Shown here: piece after piece, positions 14,577 to 22,972 of the stretch | How the letters are laid out: every line of letters begins with the position of its first letter | How positions within the stretch are numbered: position 1 is the first letter of the stretch | From: Novosphingobium taihuense | Lineage (GTDB): Bacteria > Pseudomonadota > Alphaproteobacteria > Sphingomonadales > Sphingomonadaceae | Length of the DNA: 64,000 nucleotides | Direction: 5' to 3' | Assembly (NCBI RefSeq): GCF_007830315.1 | Contig: NZ_VLKJ01000003.1 | Location: 248,001 to 312,000 of the forward strand | Position numbers and translations under genes: made by a program | The notes under the pieces: generated by a model | What the model was told of the DNA's origin: nothing | The model's input: the letters and a program-made list of their open reading frames with translations, nothing else | The model's database searches: none

Positions 14577-14601
14577 GGGCCGGACCAACCTCCGGCCCCT
14601 T
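14577..14601 (+). terminator. Weak terminator-like hairpin between exbB and exbD
   Basis: Eight bases after the exbB stop, the arms GGGCCGGA and TCCGGCCC enclose the loop CCAACC and are followed by CTTT. The stem is strong but the T-run is short, so partial termination is more likely than complete. It could lower exbD mRNA relative to exbB, in line with the known excess of ExbB over ExbD in the complex. The role is inferred. Confidence 0.55.
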
Positions 14602-14620
14602 TCCGGAAACGCGAGTCTCG

Positions 14621-14652
14621 GGCCGGAGGTGTCCCTCCTGATATCTCCGGCC
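14621..14652 (+). repeat. Second inverted repeat in the exbB-exbD spacer
   Basis: The arms GGCCGGAG and CTCCGGCC surround a 16-base loop. The same eight-base core as in the preceding hairpin (CCGGA/TCCGG) recurs, so the two structures could also pair with each other in alternative folds. The repeat is directly visible; a regulatory role is speculative. Confidence 0.45.
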
Positions 14653-14686
14653 TCCCTCGCGGCTAAGAACGGATAGGATGTAACCC

Positions 14687-15214
14687 ATGGCAATGTCTGT
14701 AGGCGGCGCTGGCGGAGAAGAACGCCCGATGTCGGACATCAACACCACGCCGCTCGTGGACGTGATGTTGGTGCTGCTGATCATCTTCCTCATCGCGGTG
14801 CCCGTCGCGATCCAGTCGATCGAAAAGCTCAAGGTTCCCATTCTTGTCAGCGAGGAATCGCAGGACAAGGTCGAAAACCTGATGCTGTCGGTCGTCTCGA
14901 CGGACGCTGCAGGCCGTAGCCCGAAGGAGCCTGGTTACGAGGGTTCTTCGCGCACCGGCCAGTGCCGCGTCTATTTCAACAACATCAGTCCGGTGGACAA
15001 CCAGGAGCTGTACCAGCAGGCTTTCAATCGCCTCGATGCGATCGTGAAGCGTGAAGGCGGCGCCGCCAACATGGATCCGGAAAAGATCCCCGAAGTGCAC
15101 ATCCGTGGCGACGTGAATGTCCCCTGGAAGTGCATCGCCGGTGCGATTTATAACGTCCAGTCCGCTGGCTATCCGAAAGTCGGCTTCATCTCGACGCCGG
15201 TCGATCCGGGCTAA
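14687..15214 (+). CDS. exbD: ExbD/TolR-family biopolymer transporter, first copy
   Basis: ExbD carries the proton-accepting Asp of the TonB motor. The 175-residue protein has one membrane segment at about residues 21-42, with the conserved Asp at position 25 in NTTPLVDVMLVLL. A periplasmic domain follows and is longer than in the second copy; it holds two Cys, near residues 99 and 149. The start ATG has a weak GGAT site. It lies between exbB and a second exbD copy 45 bases downstream; the two proteins share only the N-terminal half clearly. Confidence 0.93.
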   Translation: MAMSVGGAGGEERPMSDINTTPLVDVMLVLLIIFLIAVPVAIQSIEKLKVPILVSEESQDKVENLMLSVVSTDAAGRSPKEPGYEGSSRTGQCRVYFNNISPVDNQELYQQAFNRLDAIVKREGGAANMDPEKIPEVHIRGDVNVPWKCIAGAIYNVQSAGYPKVGFISTPVDPG

Positions 15215-15259
15215 GCCCCGACCTTCGACTGGTCCAGAGAGCGAACAGGAGTACCAACC

Positions 15260-15700
15260 ATGGCAATGAGCGGCGGCAAGGATGATGGCTCGCCGATGAT
15301 GGAAATGAACACGACGCCGTTGATCGACGTCATGCTCGTTCTCCTCATCATGTTCATCATCACCATCCCGGTGGCCACGCATGCGGTGAACATCGACCTC
15401 CCGCAGCCGACGAACATCCCCAACGACGTCAAGATCGATCCGATCAAGAACAAGCTGGTTCTGACGGCGACCAACCAGATTCTCTGGAATGGTGCAGCCA
15501 TCAGCGAAGGCCAGTTGGTCTCGATCATCGCTTCGACGAAGGGGATTGATCCCGAGCCGGAACTGCAGTTCCAGCCCGAGGAATACGCCAGCTACGAGAT
15601 CGCGAACCGGATGATGAAGATCATCACCGACGCCAAGGTCACGAAGTTCGGCTTCGTCGGCAACGAGAACTTCGCCACCTTCGAAAAGGGCCCTGCATAA
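15260..15700 (+). CDS. exbD: ExbD/TolR-family biopolymer transporter, second copy
   Basis: This is a second ExbD, 146 residues, with the membrane Asp at position 23 in NTTPLIDVMLVLL. The periplasmic domain lacks Cys and is about 30 residues shorter than that of its neighbour. A good AGGAG site precedes the ATG. Operons with two exbD genes are known in Xanthomonas and are common in groups rich in TonB-dependent receptors. It is the last gene of the operon and is followed by a strong terminator. Confidence 0.93.
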   Translation: MAMSGGKDDGSPMMEMNTTPLIDVMLVLLIMFIITIPVATHAVNIDLPQPTNIPNDVKIDPIKNKLVLTATNQILWNGAAISEGQLVSIIASTKGIDPEPELQFQPEEYASYEIANRMMKIITDAKVTKFGFVGNENFATFEKGPA

Positions 15701-15730
15701 GGACCCTGCCGAATTTGGCTGAGATGAGGA

Positions 15731-15757
15731 GGGAGCGGTGCGAACCGCTCCCTTTTT
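15731..15757 (+). terminator. Intrinsic terminator after the tonB-exbBDD operon
   Basis: A perfect nine-base stem, GGGAGCGGT and ACCGCTCCC with loop GCGA, is followed by five T, 30 bases after the second exbD stop. Confidence 0.93.
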
Positions 15758-15868
15758 GTTTGGGTTCTGCGCGAAGGTCTTCTTGTGGCGTTGCGTGATG
15801 TTGTCCGTCGATCGAGCCGGGCTGCCCCCCGCTGCGACTAACTTCACTGTGTCACCCAAGTCTCGCGG

Positions 15869-15934
15869 CCCTCCCGCCTGCGGGAGGGCTTGAATCTCCC
15901 CCCATCCCGCAAGCGGGAGGGGCCGGGGGTGGGC
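15869..15934. repeat. Composite palindromic repeat, type A, copy 1
   Basis: Two short palindromes occur in a row: CCCTCCCGCCTGCGGGAGGG, then a CATCCCGCAAGCGGGAGGGG arm, followed by GGGGGTGGGC. The same order, apex bases and GGGTGGGC end recur at 26151-26228. This is the pattern of a BIME made of two REP units. No transposase of the REP-associated type is in the window. Confidence 0.8.
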
Positions 15935-16537
15935 TTCGCGGACACGCGACAAAGCAGAACATCCGCTGGCGAATGCGGACCGGTTACGCCGGGGAAAGCA
16001 CAGATCGCGCGACCGGTGCGGTGCCGTCGTGGCACGCGCGGGGAGGGCGCGGGACCGGTTGCGAGTGGCCGGGGGGCGGTTCCGAACCCCTGATCGGCTC
16101 AGCCTGAGGGCGGACATATGTGAAAAGACGAAGCTTTGGCAGCGGCTCGCGGGCTGCCTCGGCTTCTGGCAAGCGGCTGCGTGAAAAGAACCTGTCGTTT
16201 GTGCTGACACTGTCGCACAATCATGGCGGGTTCCGCATCCGCAGCGTCGCTCAGGGTTCGGCGCCGTGCTATCAGCCCTGGGTTGTCCTGTCTGTCCTTG
16301 GGTAACGACAGGTCTTGCCCGATGGGTCTTGGGCTTAACGCCCCACATTGAACCCGCAGCGCACCTGCCGCACCGATCGCGCCGGAGGCTTCGGCAAAAG
16401 CCTAACCCCCGAAGGGAGAGGAGCGGGATGGCCTTTTGCCCTCTCCTGACCTGTGGGCGAGGCACTTAACCTATATGGTTCGTTTTGTCAAGATGGGTTG
16501 TGATCGCAGGCGTTTGGAGCGCGACCGTCGTACTTGT

Positions 16538-16627
16538 CGTCGTTCCGGACTTGATCCGGGACCCCGCTCCGTCCGGGGAGGCGGCGTTGAATAAATGTGG
16601 GACCCCGGGTCAAGCCCGGAGCGACGG
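16538..16627. repeat. Inverted REP-pair element, type B, copy 1 (diverged)
   Basis: A left arm CGTTCCGGACTTGATCCGGG and a right arm CCCGGGTCAAGCCCGGAGCG point towards each other and end outside in GTCGT and GACGG. It is a diverged relative of the three elements at 34638, 53751 and 53928. Confidence 0.7.
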
Positions 16628-16672
16628 TGAGGTAGCCGAGGGTGCGTATGGGGCCGCGTCAGTGGATGGCGT

Positions 16673-17020
16673 TCAGCCTAATGCAGCCGACCATTCCGCT
16701 TCCTTGAAGCCGACGAGCAAGCCAGCGGGGTGCTCAACAATGGGCCGCTTGATGACCGAAGTGTTCTCGGCCAACACGGCGGGAGCGCCGTCTCCTGAAA
16801 GGGCCGTTTTCTGGGCATCGTCAAGCTTGCGGTAGGTCGTGCCCGCCTTGTTCACGATCTTGTCGAGTCCGGCCTTGGCGATCCAACCAGCGATCCGGGC
16901 CGGATCTGCGCCCTGTTTCTTGTAGTCATGGAAGGTGTAGGCAAGGCCCTTGGCGTCGAGCCAGGTTCGGGCCTTCTTGACCGTGTCGCAGTTGGGGATG
17001 CCGTAAAGGGTGATGCTCAT
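16673..17020 (-). CDS. Spx/ArsC-family thioredoxin-fold protein
   Basis: The 115-residue protein has the ArsC/Spx fold start [16 protein letters not shown], with a single Cys at position 11 and no CxxC. The family motif KRPIVEH is near residue 92. This pattern matches the YffB-like subgroup, often annotated as arsenate reductase, but its function is unproven and it is not in an arsenic operon. The start is the ATG at 17020, which overlaps the stop of the upstream ABM-like gene as ATGA, so the two are translationally coupled. A longer open frame upstream is only the shadow of that neighbour. Confidence 0.9.
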   Translation of the reverse strand: MSITLYGIPNCDTVKKARTWLDAKGLAYTFHDYKKQGADPARIAGWIAKAGLDKIVNKAGTTYRKLDDAQKTALSGDGAPAVLAENTSVIKRPIVEHPAGLLVGFKEAEWSAALG

Positions 17021-17328
17021 GTGTCCTGCCTGTCGAAGCGGTGCACGCGGGTCGGCGTGCCGGCGAAGAGAGTGTAGTTCTCGTAGTACTCGGCGCGGCC
17101 CTTGCCCTGCATTTCGGCGTGGTGGGCCACGCGGCGCCATGCGAGGGCTGCGGCCTCATCTTCCCACTCGGACAGGGCGATCACCTCGCCATCGTCGGCA
17201 GTGTAGCTCTTGAAGCCGAGATAGCCCGGCTGCTGCGCGGCAAGCCGCTCCATCGCCTCGGCATCGGCCGAATAGGCGGCGGCATCGATATCGGCGCGCT
17301 TGCGGTTGCGGAAGACGACGAGGAACAT
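17017..17328 (-). CDS. Antibiotic biosynthesis monooxygenase (ABM)-fold protein
   Basis: The 103-residue protein has the small alpha/beta-barrel pattern of the ABM family, starting [13 protein letters not shown] and containing [21 protein letters not shown]. Such proteins act as small monooxygenases, haem-degrading enzymes or have no known substrate, so only the fold can be named. It starts 75 bases from aroC on the other strand and its stop overlaps the start of the Spx/ArsC-like gene. The upstream extension of this frame is antisense to aroC and is not coding. Confidence 0.82.
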   Translation of the reverse strand: MFLVVFRNRKRADIDAAAYSADAEAMERLAAQQPGYLGFKSYTADDGEVIALSEWEDEAAALAWRRVAHHAEMQGKGRAEYYENYTLFAGTPTRVHRFDRQDT

Positions 17329-17403
17329 GGGCTGTGCGATAGCGCGATGGCATGCGCGCCGAAAGGTGGACTTTTCTGCGCATCCCCGGCAAAGGCGTGG
17401 CCC

Positions 17404-18471
17404 ATGAGCCTTAACAGCTTCGGTCACCTGTTCCGTTTCACCACCTGGGGCGAAAGCCACGGGTCGGCGATTGGCGCCGTGGTTGACGGTTGCCCTCCCG
17501 GCCTTGCCATCAGCGAGGCGCAAATCCAGCCGTTCCTTGATGCGCGCCGCCCCGGTCAGTCGCGCTTCACCACGCAGCGGCAGGAGCCGGACCAGGTCCG
17601 CATCCTGTCTGGCGTGTTCGAAGGCAAGACGACCGGAACGCCGATCAGCCTGATGATCGAAAACGTTGACCAGCGGTCCAAGGACTATGGCGATGTGGCC
17701 AAGGCCTATCGTCCCGGCCATGCCGACTATGCCTATGACGCCAAGTACGGCTTCCGCGACTATCGCGGCGGCGGTCGATCCTCGGCGCGCGAGACGGCCT
17801 CGCGCGTGGCGGCAGGCGCGGTGGCGCGTCTGGTGATCCCCGAGGTCAAGATTCTTGCCTGGGTCAGCGAGATCGGCGGCGACAGGATCGACATGGATCA
17901 TTTCGATGCCGACGAGATCGGCCGCAACCCGTTCTTCTGCCCGGATTCGTGGGCAGCGGCACGCTGGGAGAAGCTGGTCGACGATGCCCGCAAATCCGGT
18001 TCGTCGCTGGGCGCAGTGGTGGAATGCGTTGCAACAGGCGTTCCGGCCGGTTGGGGCGCGCCGCTCTATGCCAAGCTCGATGCGGAACTCGCCCACGCGA
18101 TGATGGGGATCAACGCGGTCAAGGGCGTGGAAATCGGCGACGGATTTGAAGCCGCGCGCAATACCGGCGAAGGCAATGCCGATCCGATGCGGCCCGGCTC
18201 TGGGGCGCCTGAGTTTCTTGCCAACCATGCGGGCGGGATCGCGGGCGGCATCTCAACCGGGCAGCCGGTGACGGTGCGCGTGGCGTTCAAACCGACATCA
18301 TCGATCCTCACGCCGATGCCGACCATCACCCGAGAGGGCGAGGCCACCGAACTGTTCACCAAGGGGCGTCACGATCCCTGTGTCGGCATTCGCGGGGTTC
18401 CGGTGGTCGAGGCGATGATGGCGCTGGTGCTGGCGGACCAGAAGCTCCTGCACCGGGGTCAAGTCGGTTAA
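17404..18471 (+). CDS. aroC: Chorismate synthase
   Basis: The enzyme converts 5-enolpyruvylshikimate 3-phosphate to chorismate, the last common step of aromatic amino-acid synthesis, and needs reduced FMN. It has 355 residues, the normal length. Family signatures are WGESHG at residues 15-20 followed by [28 protein letters not shown] near 100-120, [17 protein letters not shown], and the C-terminal [18 protein letters not shown]. The start is the ATG of [11 protein letters not shown]; the in-frame sequence upstream is antisense to the ABM-like gene. It is transcribed divergently from that gene. Confidence 0.98.
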   Translation: MSLNSFGHLFRFTTWGESHGSAIGAVVDGCPPGLAISEAQIQPFLDARRPGQSRFTTQRQEPDQVRILSGVFEGKTTGTPISLMIENVDQRSKDYGDVAKAYRPGHADYAYDAKYGFRDYRGGGRSSARETASRVAAGAVARLVIPEVKILAWVSEIGGDRIDMDHFDADEIGRNPFFCPDSWAAARWEKLVDDARKSGSSLGAVVECVATGVPAGWGAPLYAKLDAELAHAMMGINAVKGVEIGDGFEAARNTGEGNADPMRPGSGAPEFLANHAGGIAGGISTGQPVTVRVAFKPTSSILTPMPTITREGEATELFTKGRHDPCVGIRGVPVVEAMMALVLADQKLLHRGQVG

Positions 18472-18559
18472 AAGCAGGGCGTTAAAAAGCGTGGGGCGGT
18501 TGAGCCGCGCCTGAAACGTCGTTAGTCTCCTATGCAACAAAATTGCGGGAGCATGTTTC

Positions 18560-19879
18560 TTGGCCAAGCGCCTTACCCTCTACATCGTGATCGGCATGGT
18601 GCTCGGCATTCTCGTCGGGTACGTTCTCAACACGAGCTACCCGCAGGGCGATGCGACGCTGGCGCAGATTGCTGACACGCTGAAGCTGCTGCCCGACATT
18701 TTCCTGCACCTTATCAAGATGATCATCGCGCCGCTGATTCTGGCGACGCTGGTGACCGGCATTGCCGGGATGGGCGACAGCGCGGCGCTTGGCCGCATCG
18801 GCGGGCGGGCGCTTGCGTGGTTCATCACCGCCAGCCTGATCTCGATTGGTCTGGGGCTGCTGCTGGTCAACCTGTTCAAGCCGGGCGTCGGGCTGGAATT
18901 CACCGCTGCGGGTCCGGTGGGTGATCTGGCGACGGCGGACTTCACGCTGCGCCACTTCGTCCTCGAGATTTTTCCGACCAGCGCCCTTGATGCGATGGCC
19001 AAGAACAACGTGCTGCAGATCCTCGTGTTCTCGATCTTTGCCGGCGTGGCGCTCTCGGCCATCGGCGAGACCGGCGCGCCGATCGTGCGCGGGTGCGAAG
19101 CGCTGGCGCATCTGATGCTGCAGATCACCGACTACGTGATGCGCATGGCGCCGCTGGCGGTGTTCGGCGCGCTGGCCTCGGTCATTGCAACCAAGGGCCT
19201 TGGTATCGTCGTCACCTACGGCGTGTTCGTCTCGGAGTTCTACTTCGGGCTGCTTCTGCTTTGGGTCATCCTGCTGACGCTGGGCGGCATTTTCCTCAAG
19301 GGCCGTGTTATCATGCTCGCGCGCTACATCCGCGAGCCGTTGTTGCTGGCGTTCTCGACCGCGAGCTCGGAATCCGCGCTGCCCAAGCTGTTCGAGCAGC
19401 TGGACCGCTTTGGCGTGCCGCGCCGCATTTCGGGCTTCGTGCTGCCGCTGGGCTACAGTTTCAACCTCGACGGTTCGATGATGTACACCAGCTTTGCGAC
19501 GATGTTCATCGCGCAGGCCTATGGCATCGAGCTTTCGATCGGGCAGCAGATCGCCATGCTGCTGACGCTGATGGTGACTTCAAAGGGCATTGCCGGGGTG
19601 CCGCGTGCGAGCCTTGTGGTCATCGCGGCGACGCTGACGCAGTTCGGCCTGCCGCTAGAGGGCATTGCACTGCTGTTGGGCGTGGACACCTTCCTCGACA
19701 TGGGGCGGACGGCCACCAACGTTGTCGGCAATGCGGTGGCGACGTCGGTCATCACCAAGTGGGAGGGCATGCTGCAGCCGCCGATGGACCCCGATGCCGA
19801 GCCGCCGCACGCGCCTGCGAACACCGTGGCAGATGGGCGCGCGGGGCTGAATCTCGATCCGATCAATTACGAGACGTAG
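18560..19879 (+). CDS. Sodium/proton:dicarboxylate or glutamate symporter (DAACS family)
   Basis: This is an inner-membrane cation symporter of the GltP/DctA family with 439 residues and about eight helices plus re-entrant loops. The Ser-rich loop STASSESALP near residue 270 and the substrate-binding segment PLGYSFNLDGSMMY near 295 are clear, as is GVDTFLDMGRTATNVVGNAV near 375, where the DMGRT/N motif coordinates substrate. The start is TTG with GCGGGAGC upstream. The substrate, C4-dicarboxylate or glutamate/aspartate, cannot be settled from sequence. It ends three bases from the convergent lipoprotein gene. Confidence 0.93.
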   Translation: MAKRLTLYIVIGMVLGILVGYVLNTSYPQGDATLAQIADTLKLLPDIFLHLIKMIIAPLILATLVTGIAGMGDSAALGRIGGRALAWFITASLISIGLGLLLVNLFKPGVGLEFTAAGPVGDLATADFTLRHFVLEIFPTSALDAMAKNNVLQILVFSIFAGVALSAIGETGAPIVRGCEALAHLMLQITDYVMRMAPLAVFGALASVIATKGLGIVVTYGVFVSEFYFGLLLLWVILLTLGGIFLKGRVIMLARYIREPLLLAFSTASSESALPKLFEQLDRFGVPRRISGFVLPLGYSFNLDGSMMYTSFATMFIAQAYGIELSIGQQIAMLLTLMVTSKGIAGVPRASLVVIAATLTQFGLPLEGIALLLGVDTFLDMGRTATNVVGNAVATSVITKWEGMLQPPMDPDAEPPHAPANTVADGRAGLNLDPINYET

Positions 19880-19882
19880 CGG

Positions 19883-20287
19883 CTACTTCTCCAACTCGAC
19901 CGGGGTGAATTCGCCAAGCCCGCAGGCACCCCGGTTGATCGGGCCGGGGCCGGCGGTGTTGGTGATCACCGTGATGATGTCGACGTTGCAGAGCTGGGTG
20001 AGCGAGGTCGAGTAGGAGAACGCACGTTCGAAGCCGAGGCTGAAGCAGCGGTTGGGCAAGGTGTTGCGATACCATTGGTTGCCGTTGGTGCGGAAATCGA
20101 TGGTCCAGTCATCGCGCACCTGGCTTTCGCGGATGGTCTGGAGCCCGATGCAGTTGACCGGCTTGCCGACGACTTTCGCTTTCGGGATGTCGGCGCGGTG
20201 GCCGTCATTGCCCTGCTTGGCGTTGGCAGTGCATCCGGCCACGGCCAGCGTGAGGCCTGCGATCAGAAACGGAGTCATGCGCTTCAT
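19883..20287 (-). CDS. Small lipoprotein of unknown function
   Basis: The 134-residue protein begins with a lipoprotein signal peptide ending in the lipobox VAGC (Cys at residue 18), so it is probably lipid-anchored. Three or four further Cys in the mature part may form disulphides. I do not recognise a family. Its ATG overlaps the stop of nth as ATGA and it is therefore the third gene of a dapB-nth-lipoprotein operon, though no functional link is evident. Confidence 0.78.
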   Translation of the reverse strand: MKRMTPFLIAGLTLAVAGCTANAKQGNDGHRADIPKAKVVGKPVNCIGLQTIRESQVRDDWTIDFRTNGNQWYRNTLPNRCFSLGFERAFSYSTSLTQLCNVDIITVITNTAGPGPINRGACGLGEFTPVELEK

Positions 20288-20994
20288 GCCTTGCTCTCCT
20301 TCCTTGTCCTGCGACTTGCGGGAGCCTTTGCCTTCCTTGCCGCCGGTGGCTTGGCTCCCTTCTCCAGAACCTTGCCCTTGAAGCTGCAAAGATCAACCAC
20401 CCCACAATGCCAGCATTCGGGTGTCCGCGCCTTGCACACATAGCGTCCGTGGAGGATCAGCCAGTGGTGCGCGCCGACGCGAAACGGCTGGGGAACCTTT
20501 TTCTCCAGCCCCTTCTCAACGGCGAGCGGCGTCTTTCCCTTCGCGAGACCGGTGCGGTTGCCCACGCGGAAGATATGCGTATCGACCGCAAAGGTTTCCG
20601 CGCCGAACGCGCAGTTCATCACCACGTTTGCCGTCTTGCGCCCGACGCCGGGCAGCTCGGTTAGCAGGTCGCGGTCTGCCGGAACCTCGCCGCCGTGCTG
20701 GGTTACGAGGATTTCGGCCATGGCCATGACGTTCTTCGCCTTGGAATTGAACAGGCCGATGGTCTTGATGTGTTGCTTCAGGCCCTCCTCGCCGAGATCG
20801 AGCATGTCCTGCGGCGTCTTGACGATGGCGAACAACTTGCGCGTCGCCTTGTTGACGCCGACGTCGGTCGCCTGCGCCGAAAGGGTGACGGCGACGAGCA
20901 ACTGATAGACGTTGCCGTATTCGAGTTCTGTCTCGGGCGAGGGGTTGGCCTCGGCCAGGCGGCGGAAGAATTCGAAGATGTCCGCCGTCTTCAT
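20284..20994 (-). CDS. nth: Endonuclease III
   Basis: This is a bifunctional DNA glycosylase/AP lyase removing oxidised pyrimidines in base-excision repair. The helix-hairpin-helix LPGVGRKTANVV carries the catalytic Lys, and the catalytic Asp is in AVDTHIFRVGNR. The 4Fe-4S cluster ligands follow the exact C-x6-C-x2-C-x5-C spacing in CKARTPECWHCGVVDLC. The basic C-terminal tail (KAKAPASRRTRKESKA) extends past the usual end. I start at the ATG 20994, which aligns with the family start; a TTG ten codons upstream overlapping dapB is possible. Confidence 0.97.
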   Translation of the reverse strand: MKTADIFEFFRRLAEANPSPETELEYGNVYQLLVAVTLSAQATDVGVNKATRKLFAIVKTPQDMLDLGEEGLKQHIKTIGLFNSKAKNVMAMAEILVTQHGGEVPADRDLLTELPGVGRKTANVVMNCAFGAETFAVDTHIFRVGNRTGLAKGKTPLAVEKGLEKKVPQPFRVGAHHWLILHGRYVCKARTPECWHCGVVDLCSFKGKVLEKGAKPPAARKAKAPASRRTRKESKA

Positions 20995-21013
20995 GTCAGA
21001 GCCCCAGAACCCT

Positions 21014-21742
21014 TCACAAGCCAAGCACCTCGGGCATGGTGTAGCGGCCCGGCGCCTTGCCGATGATCCATTCCGCCGCGCGGATCGCGCCCTTGGCGAA
21101 GATGCCGCGGTTTTCGGCGAGATGCGAGAACGTCAGGCGTTCGTTGTCGGCGAGGAAGTGGACCGAGTGGTCGCCCGCGACCGAGCCGCCGCGCAATGCT
21201 GCAAAGCCAATGGTGCCGGCCTTGCGTGCGCCGGTGATGCCATCGCGACCGCGCACGGCTTCGTCCGCAAGATGCACGCCCCGGCCCTTCGCCGCAGCTT
21301 CACCCAGCAAAAGCGCCGTGCCCGAGGGCGCATCGACTTTCATGCGGTGGTGGGTCTCGACGATCTCGATGTCCCAGTCCTCGCCCAGACGTGACGCGGC
21401 TTCCTGAACGAGATGGGAAAGCAGGGTGACGCCCAATGAGGTGTTGCCCGTCTGCAGCACGGGAATACTGACTGCTGCCGAATCGATCAGCCAGTGGTGG
21501 CGTTCCTCGAGGCCGGTGGTGCCGATCACGATGGGCACGCCGGTGTGGATCGCGGCGTCGAGATTGAATTCGAGCGCGCCGGGGGCGGAGAAATCGACCA
21601 GCACGTCGCTTGCCTGCGCGAGCGCGAGGGGATCACCGCCCTTGTCGATCCCGCCGGCGAATTCGTGTCCGGCTGCTGTCACTGCTGCCTGCAGCGCATT
21701 GCCCATTCGTCCAGCGCTGCCGATGATTCCGATTCTGGTCAT
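21014..21742 (-). CDS. dapB: 4-hydroxy-tetrahydrodipicolinate reductase
   Basis: The enzyme reduces hydroxytetrahydrodipicolinate with NAD(P)H in the diaminopimelate/lysine pathway. It has 242 residues. The nucleotide-binding motif GSAGRMG is near residues 8-14, and the active-site signature ETHHRMKVDAPSGTA is near 150-165, with the catalytic His and Lys present. It heads an operon with nth and a lipoprotein and is divergent from the sirtuin gene 35 bases away. Confidence 0.97.
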   Translation of the reverse strand: MTRIGIIGSAGRMGNALQAAVTAAGHEFAGGIDKGGDPLALAQASDVLVDFSAPGALEFNLDAAIHTGVPIVIGTTGLEERHHWLIDSAAVSIPVLQTGNTSLGVTLLSHLVQEAASRLGEDWDIEIVETHHRMKVDAPSGTALLLGEAAAKGRGVHLADEAVRGRDGITGARKAGTIGFAALRGGSVAGDHSVHFLADNERLTFSHLAENRGIFAKGAIRAAEWIIGKAPGRYTMPEVLGL

Positions 21743-21777
21743 TGCCTACCCCTTGCGTCGCGTGCTTCATGGTCGCG

Positions 21778-22491
21778 ATGAATCGTCCGCGCAATATCGT
21801 CATTCTCACCGGAGCCGGAATTTCTGCGGAGTCCGGCATCGATACCTTTCGTGGTGGGGGTGGGCTGTGGGAGCAGCACCGCGTCGAGGACGTGGCGACG
21901 CCCGAGGCTTTCGAGCGCGATCCCGATCTCGTCCTGCGCTTCTACGACATGCGGCGCGAGGCGATCCAGACGAAGGAGCCGAATGCCGCGCATCACGCGC
22001 TGGCCCGACTGGATCGGGAGTGGCCGAAGAAGGCGGGCGGCGAGGTTCTGATCGTGACGCAGAACGTCGACGACCTGCACGAGCGGGGCGGGGCATTGAA
22101 CGTGCTGCACATGCATGGCGAGCATCTCAACGCCTGGTGCATGGCATGCGATGAGCGCCACCGCTGGACAGGAACGTTGATCGATCGTCCGCCGTGCCCC
22201 GCCTGCGGCGAGAGCGCCCTGCGCCCTGACGTCGTGTGGTTTGGCGAGGTGCCATACCGGATGGAGGACATCTATCAGGCGGTGTCCGGGGCCGACCTGT
22301 TCGTGTCCATCGGAACGTCAGGCGCGGTCTACCCGGCTGCCGGGCTGGTGCGATCCGCGCGGGACCTTGGCGTCCAGACGCTCGAACTCAACCTGGAACG
22401 CAGCCAGGGCTCGGCATGGTTCCACGAAACGCGGCTTGGGCCTGCGACCGAGATCGTGCCTGCATGGGTCGAGGAACTGCTTTCCAGTTAA
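21778..22491 (+). CDS. cobB: NAD-dependent protein deacylase (sirtuin)
   Basis: CobB removes acyl groups from lysines of proteins using NAD. The 237-residue protein begins MNRPRNIVILTGAGISAESG; the GAGISAESGI NAD site, QNVDDLHERGG, and the catalytic His in LHMHGE are all present. Two CxxC pairs, CMAC and CPAC, bind the structural zinc. An in-frame ATG three codons upstream and a TTG further up are alternatives; none has a clear ribosome-binding site. It is divergent from dapB. Confidence 0.95.
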   Translation: MNRPRNIVILTGAGISAESGIDTFRGGGGLWEQHRVEDVATPEAFERDPDLVLRFYDMRREAIQTKEPNAAHHALARLDREWPKKAGGEVLIVTQNVDDLHERGGALNVLHMHGEHLNAWCMACDERHRWTGTLIDRPPCPACGESALRPDVVWFGEVPYRMEDIYQAVSGADLFVSIGTSGAVYPAAGLVRSARDLGVQTLELNLERSQGSAWFHETRLGPATEIVPAWVEELLSS

Positions 22492-22561
22492 AGTGTTGCT
22501 GGCGTGAAAAGGGTGACGCGGCGCCTGTCATTGGCGCGCGAATCATGTTACCTACATCAAT

Positions 22562-22969
22562 GTGAGCAATGTGATCCCCCATCTCGTCCCGATTGCCGTG
22601 AAGCCCGCTGACATCGACTTCATGGGTCATGTCAACAATGCCTCGTACCTCAACTGGGTGCAGGACGCGGTGATCGATCACTGGCGCGCGCTCGCCCCTG
22701 CCGAAGCGGTGGCTGCGCACCTTTGGGTCGCACTGAAGCACGAGATCACCTACCGTCGCCCGACCTTTCTCGACGACCAGGTGATAGCTCACGTGATCCT
22801 CGAGAAAGTGCAGGGCGCGCGCGCGTTCTACGAAACGATCATCAAGCGCGGCGAGGAAGTCCTGGCCGAGGTCAAGTCCAGCTGGTGCTGCCTTGACGCC
22901 GAGACGCTGCGCCCTGCGCGACTGGCGCGCGATCTGGTCGAGAAGTTTCTTCCCGCATCCGCAGGCTGA
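22562..22969 (+). CDS. Acyl-CoA thioesterase, 4HBT hot-dog fold
   Basis: The 135-residue protein is of the YbgC/FadM-like 4-hydroxybenzoyl-CoA thioesterase family, hydrolysing an unknown acyl-CoA. The active-site motif [17 protein letters not shown] near residues 18-34 contains the catalytic Asp. The start is GTG without a strong ribosome-binding site. Its 3' end is only three bases from the convergent end of the frameshifted SEC-C gene. Confidence 0.9.
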   Translation: MSNVIPHLVPIAVKPADIDFMGHVNNASYLNWVQDAVIDHWRALAPAEAVAAHLWVALKHEITYRRPTFLDDQVIAHVILEKVQGARAFYETIIKRGEEVLAEVKSSWCCLDAETLRPARLARDLVEKFLPASAG

Positions 22970-22972
22970 GTG

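Larger units (their letters stand above)
15758..16672. other. Gene-free region of about 0.9 kb
   Basis: I find no convincing protein gene here: the open frames lack ribosome-binding sites and protein-like composition. It holds one repeat of the CCCTCCCGC type (15869-15934) and one of the inverted CCGG type (16538-16627). A TTGACA hexamer on the minus strand at 16487-16492 has TTAAGT 17 bases downstream and could drive a small RNA reading towards lower coordinates. The stretch after it can form stems, for example GGAGAGG with CCTCTCC around 16420-16450. I could not match it to tmRNA, RNase P, SRP or 6S RNA by eye. Confidence 0.55.

Noticed and set aside
15869..15934. Short repeats that could suggest a CRISPR array
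   Set aside because: Only two palindromes of different apex occur, with no regular spacers and no cas genes; they are REP-type repeats.
14663..16465. A 600-codon minus-strand frame over both exbD genes and the gene-free gap
   Set aside because: The half over exbD is antisense and the half over the gap is low-complexity Arg-rich sequence without a start signal.
16120..16469. Two short plus-strand frames of 60-67 codons in the gene-free region
   Set aside because: Neither has a ribosome-binding site, conserved pattern or plausible composition.
16100..16480. tmRNA, 6S, SRP or RNase P RNA in the gene-free region
   Set aside because: I looked for their conserved cores and found none; only a promoter-like element and generic stems remain.
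16673..17020. Arsenate reductase function for the ArsC-like protein
   Set aside because: It is of the YffB-like subgroup with a single Cys and no arsenic genes nearby; the name would overstate the evidence.
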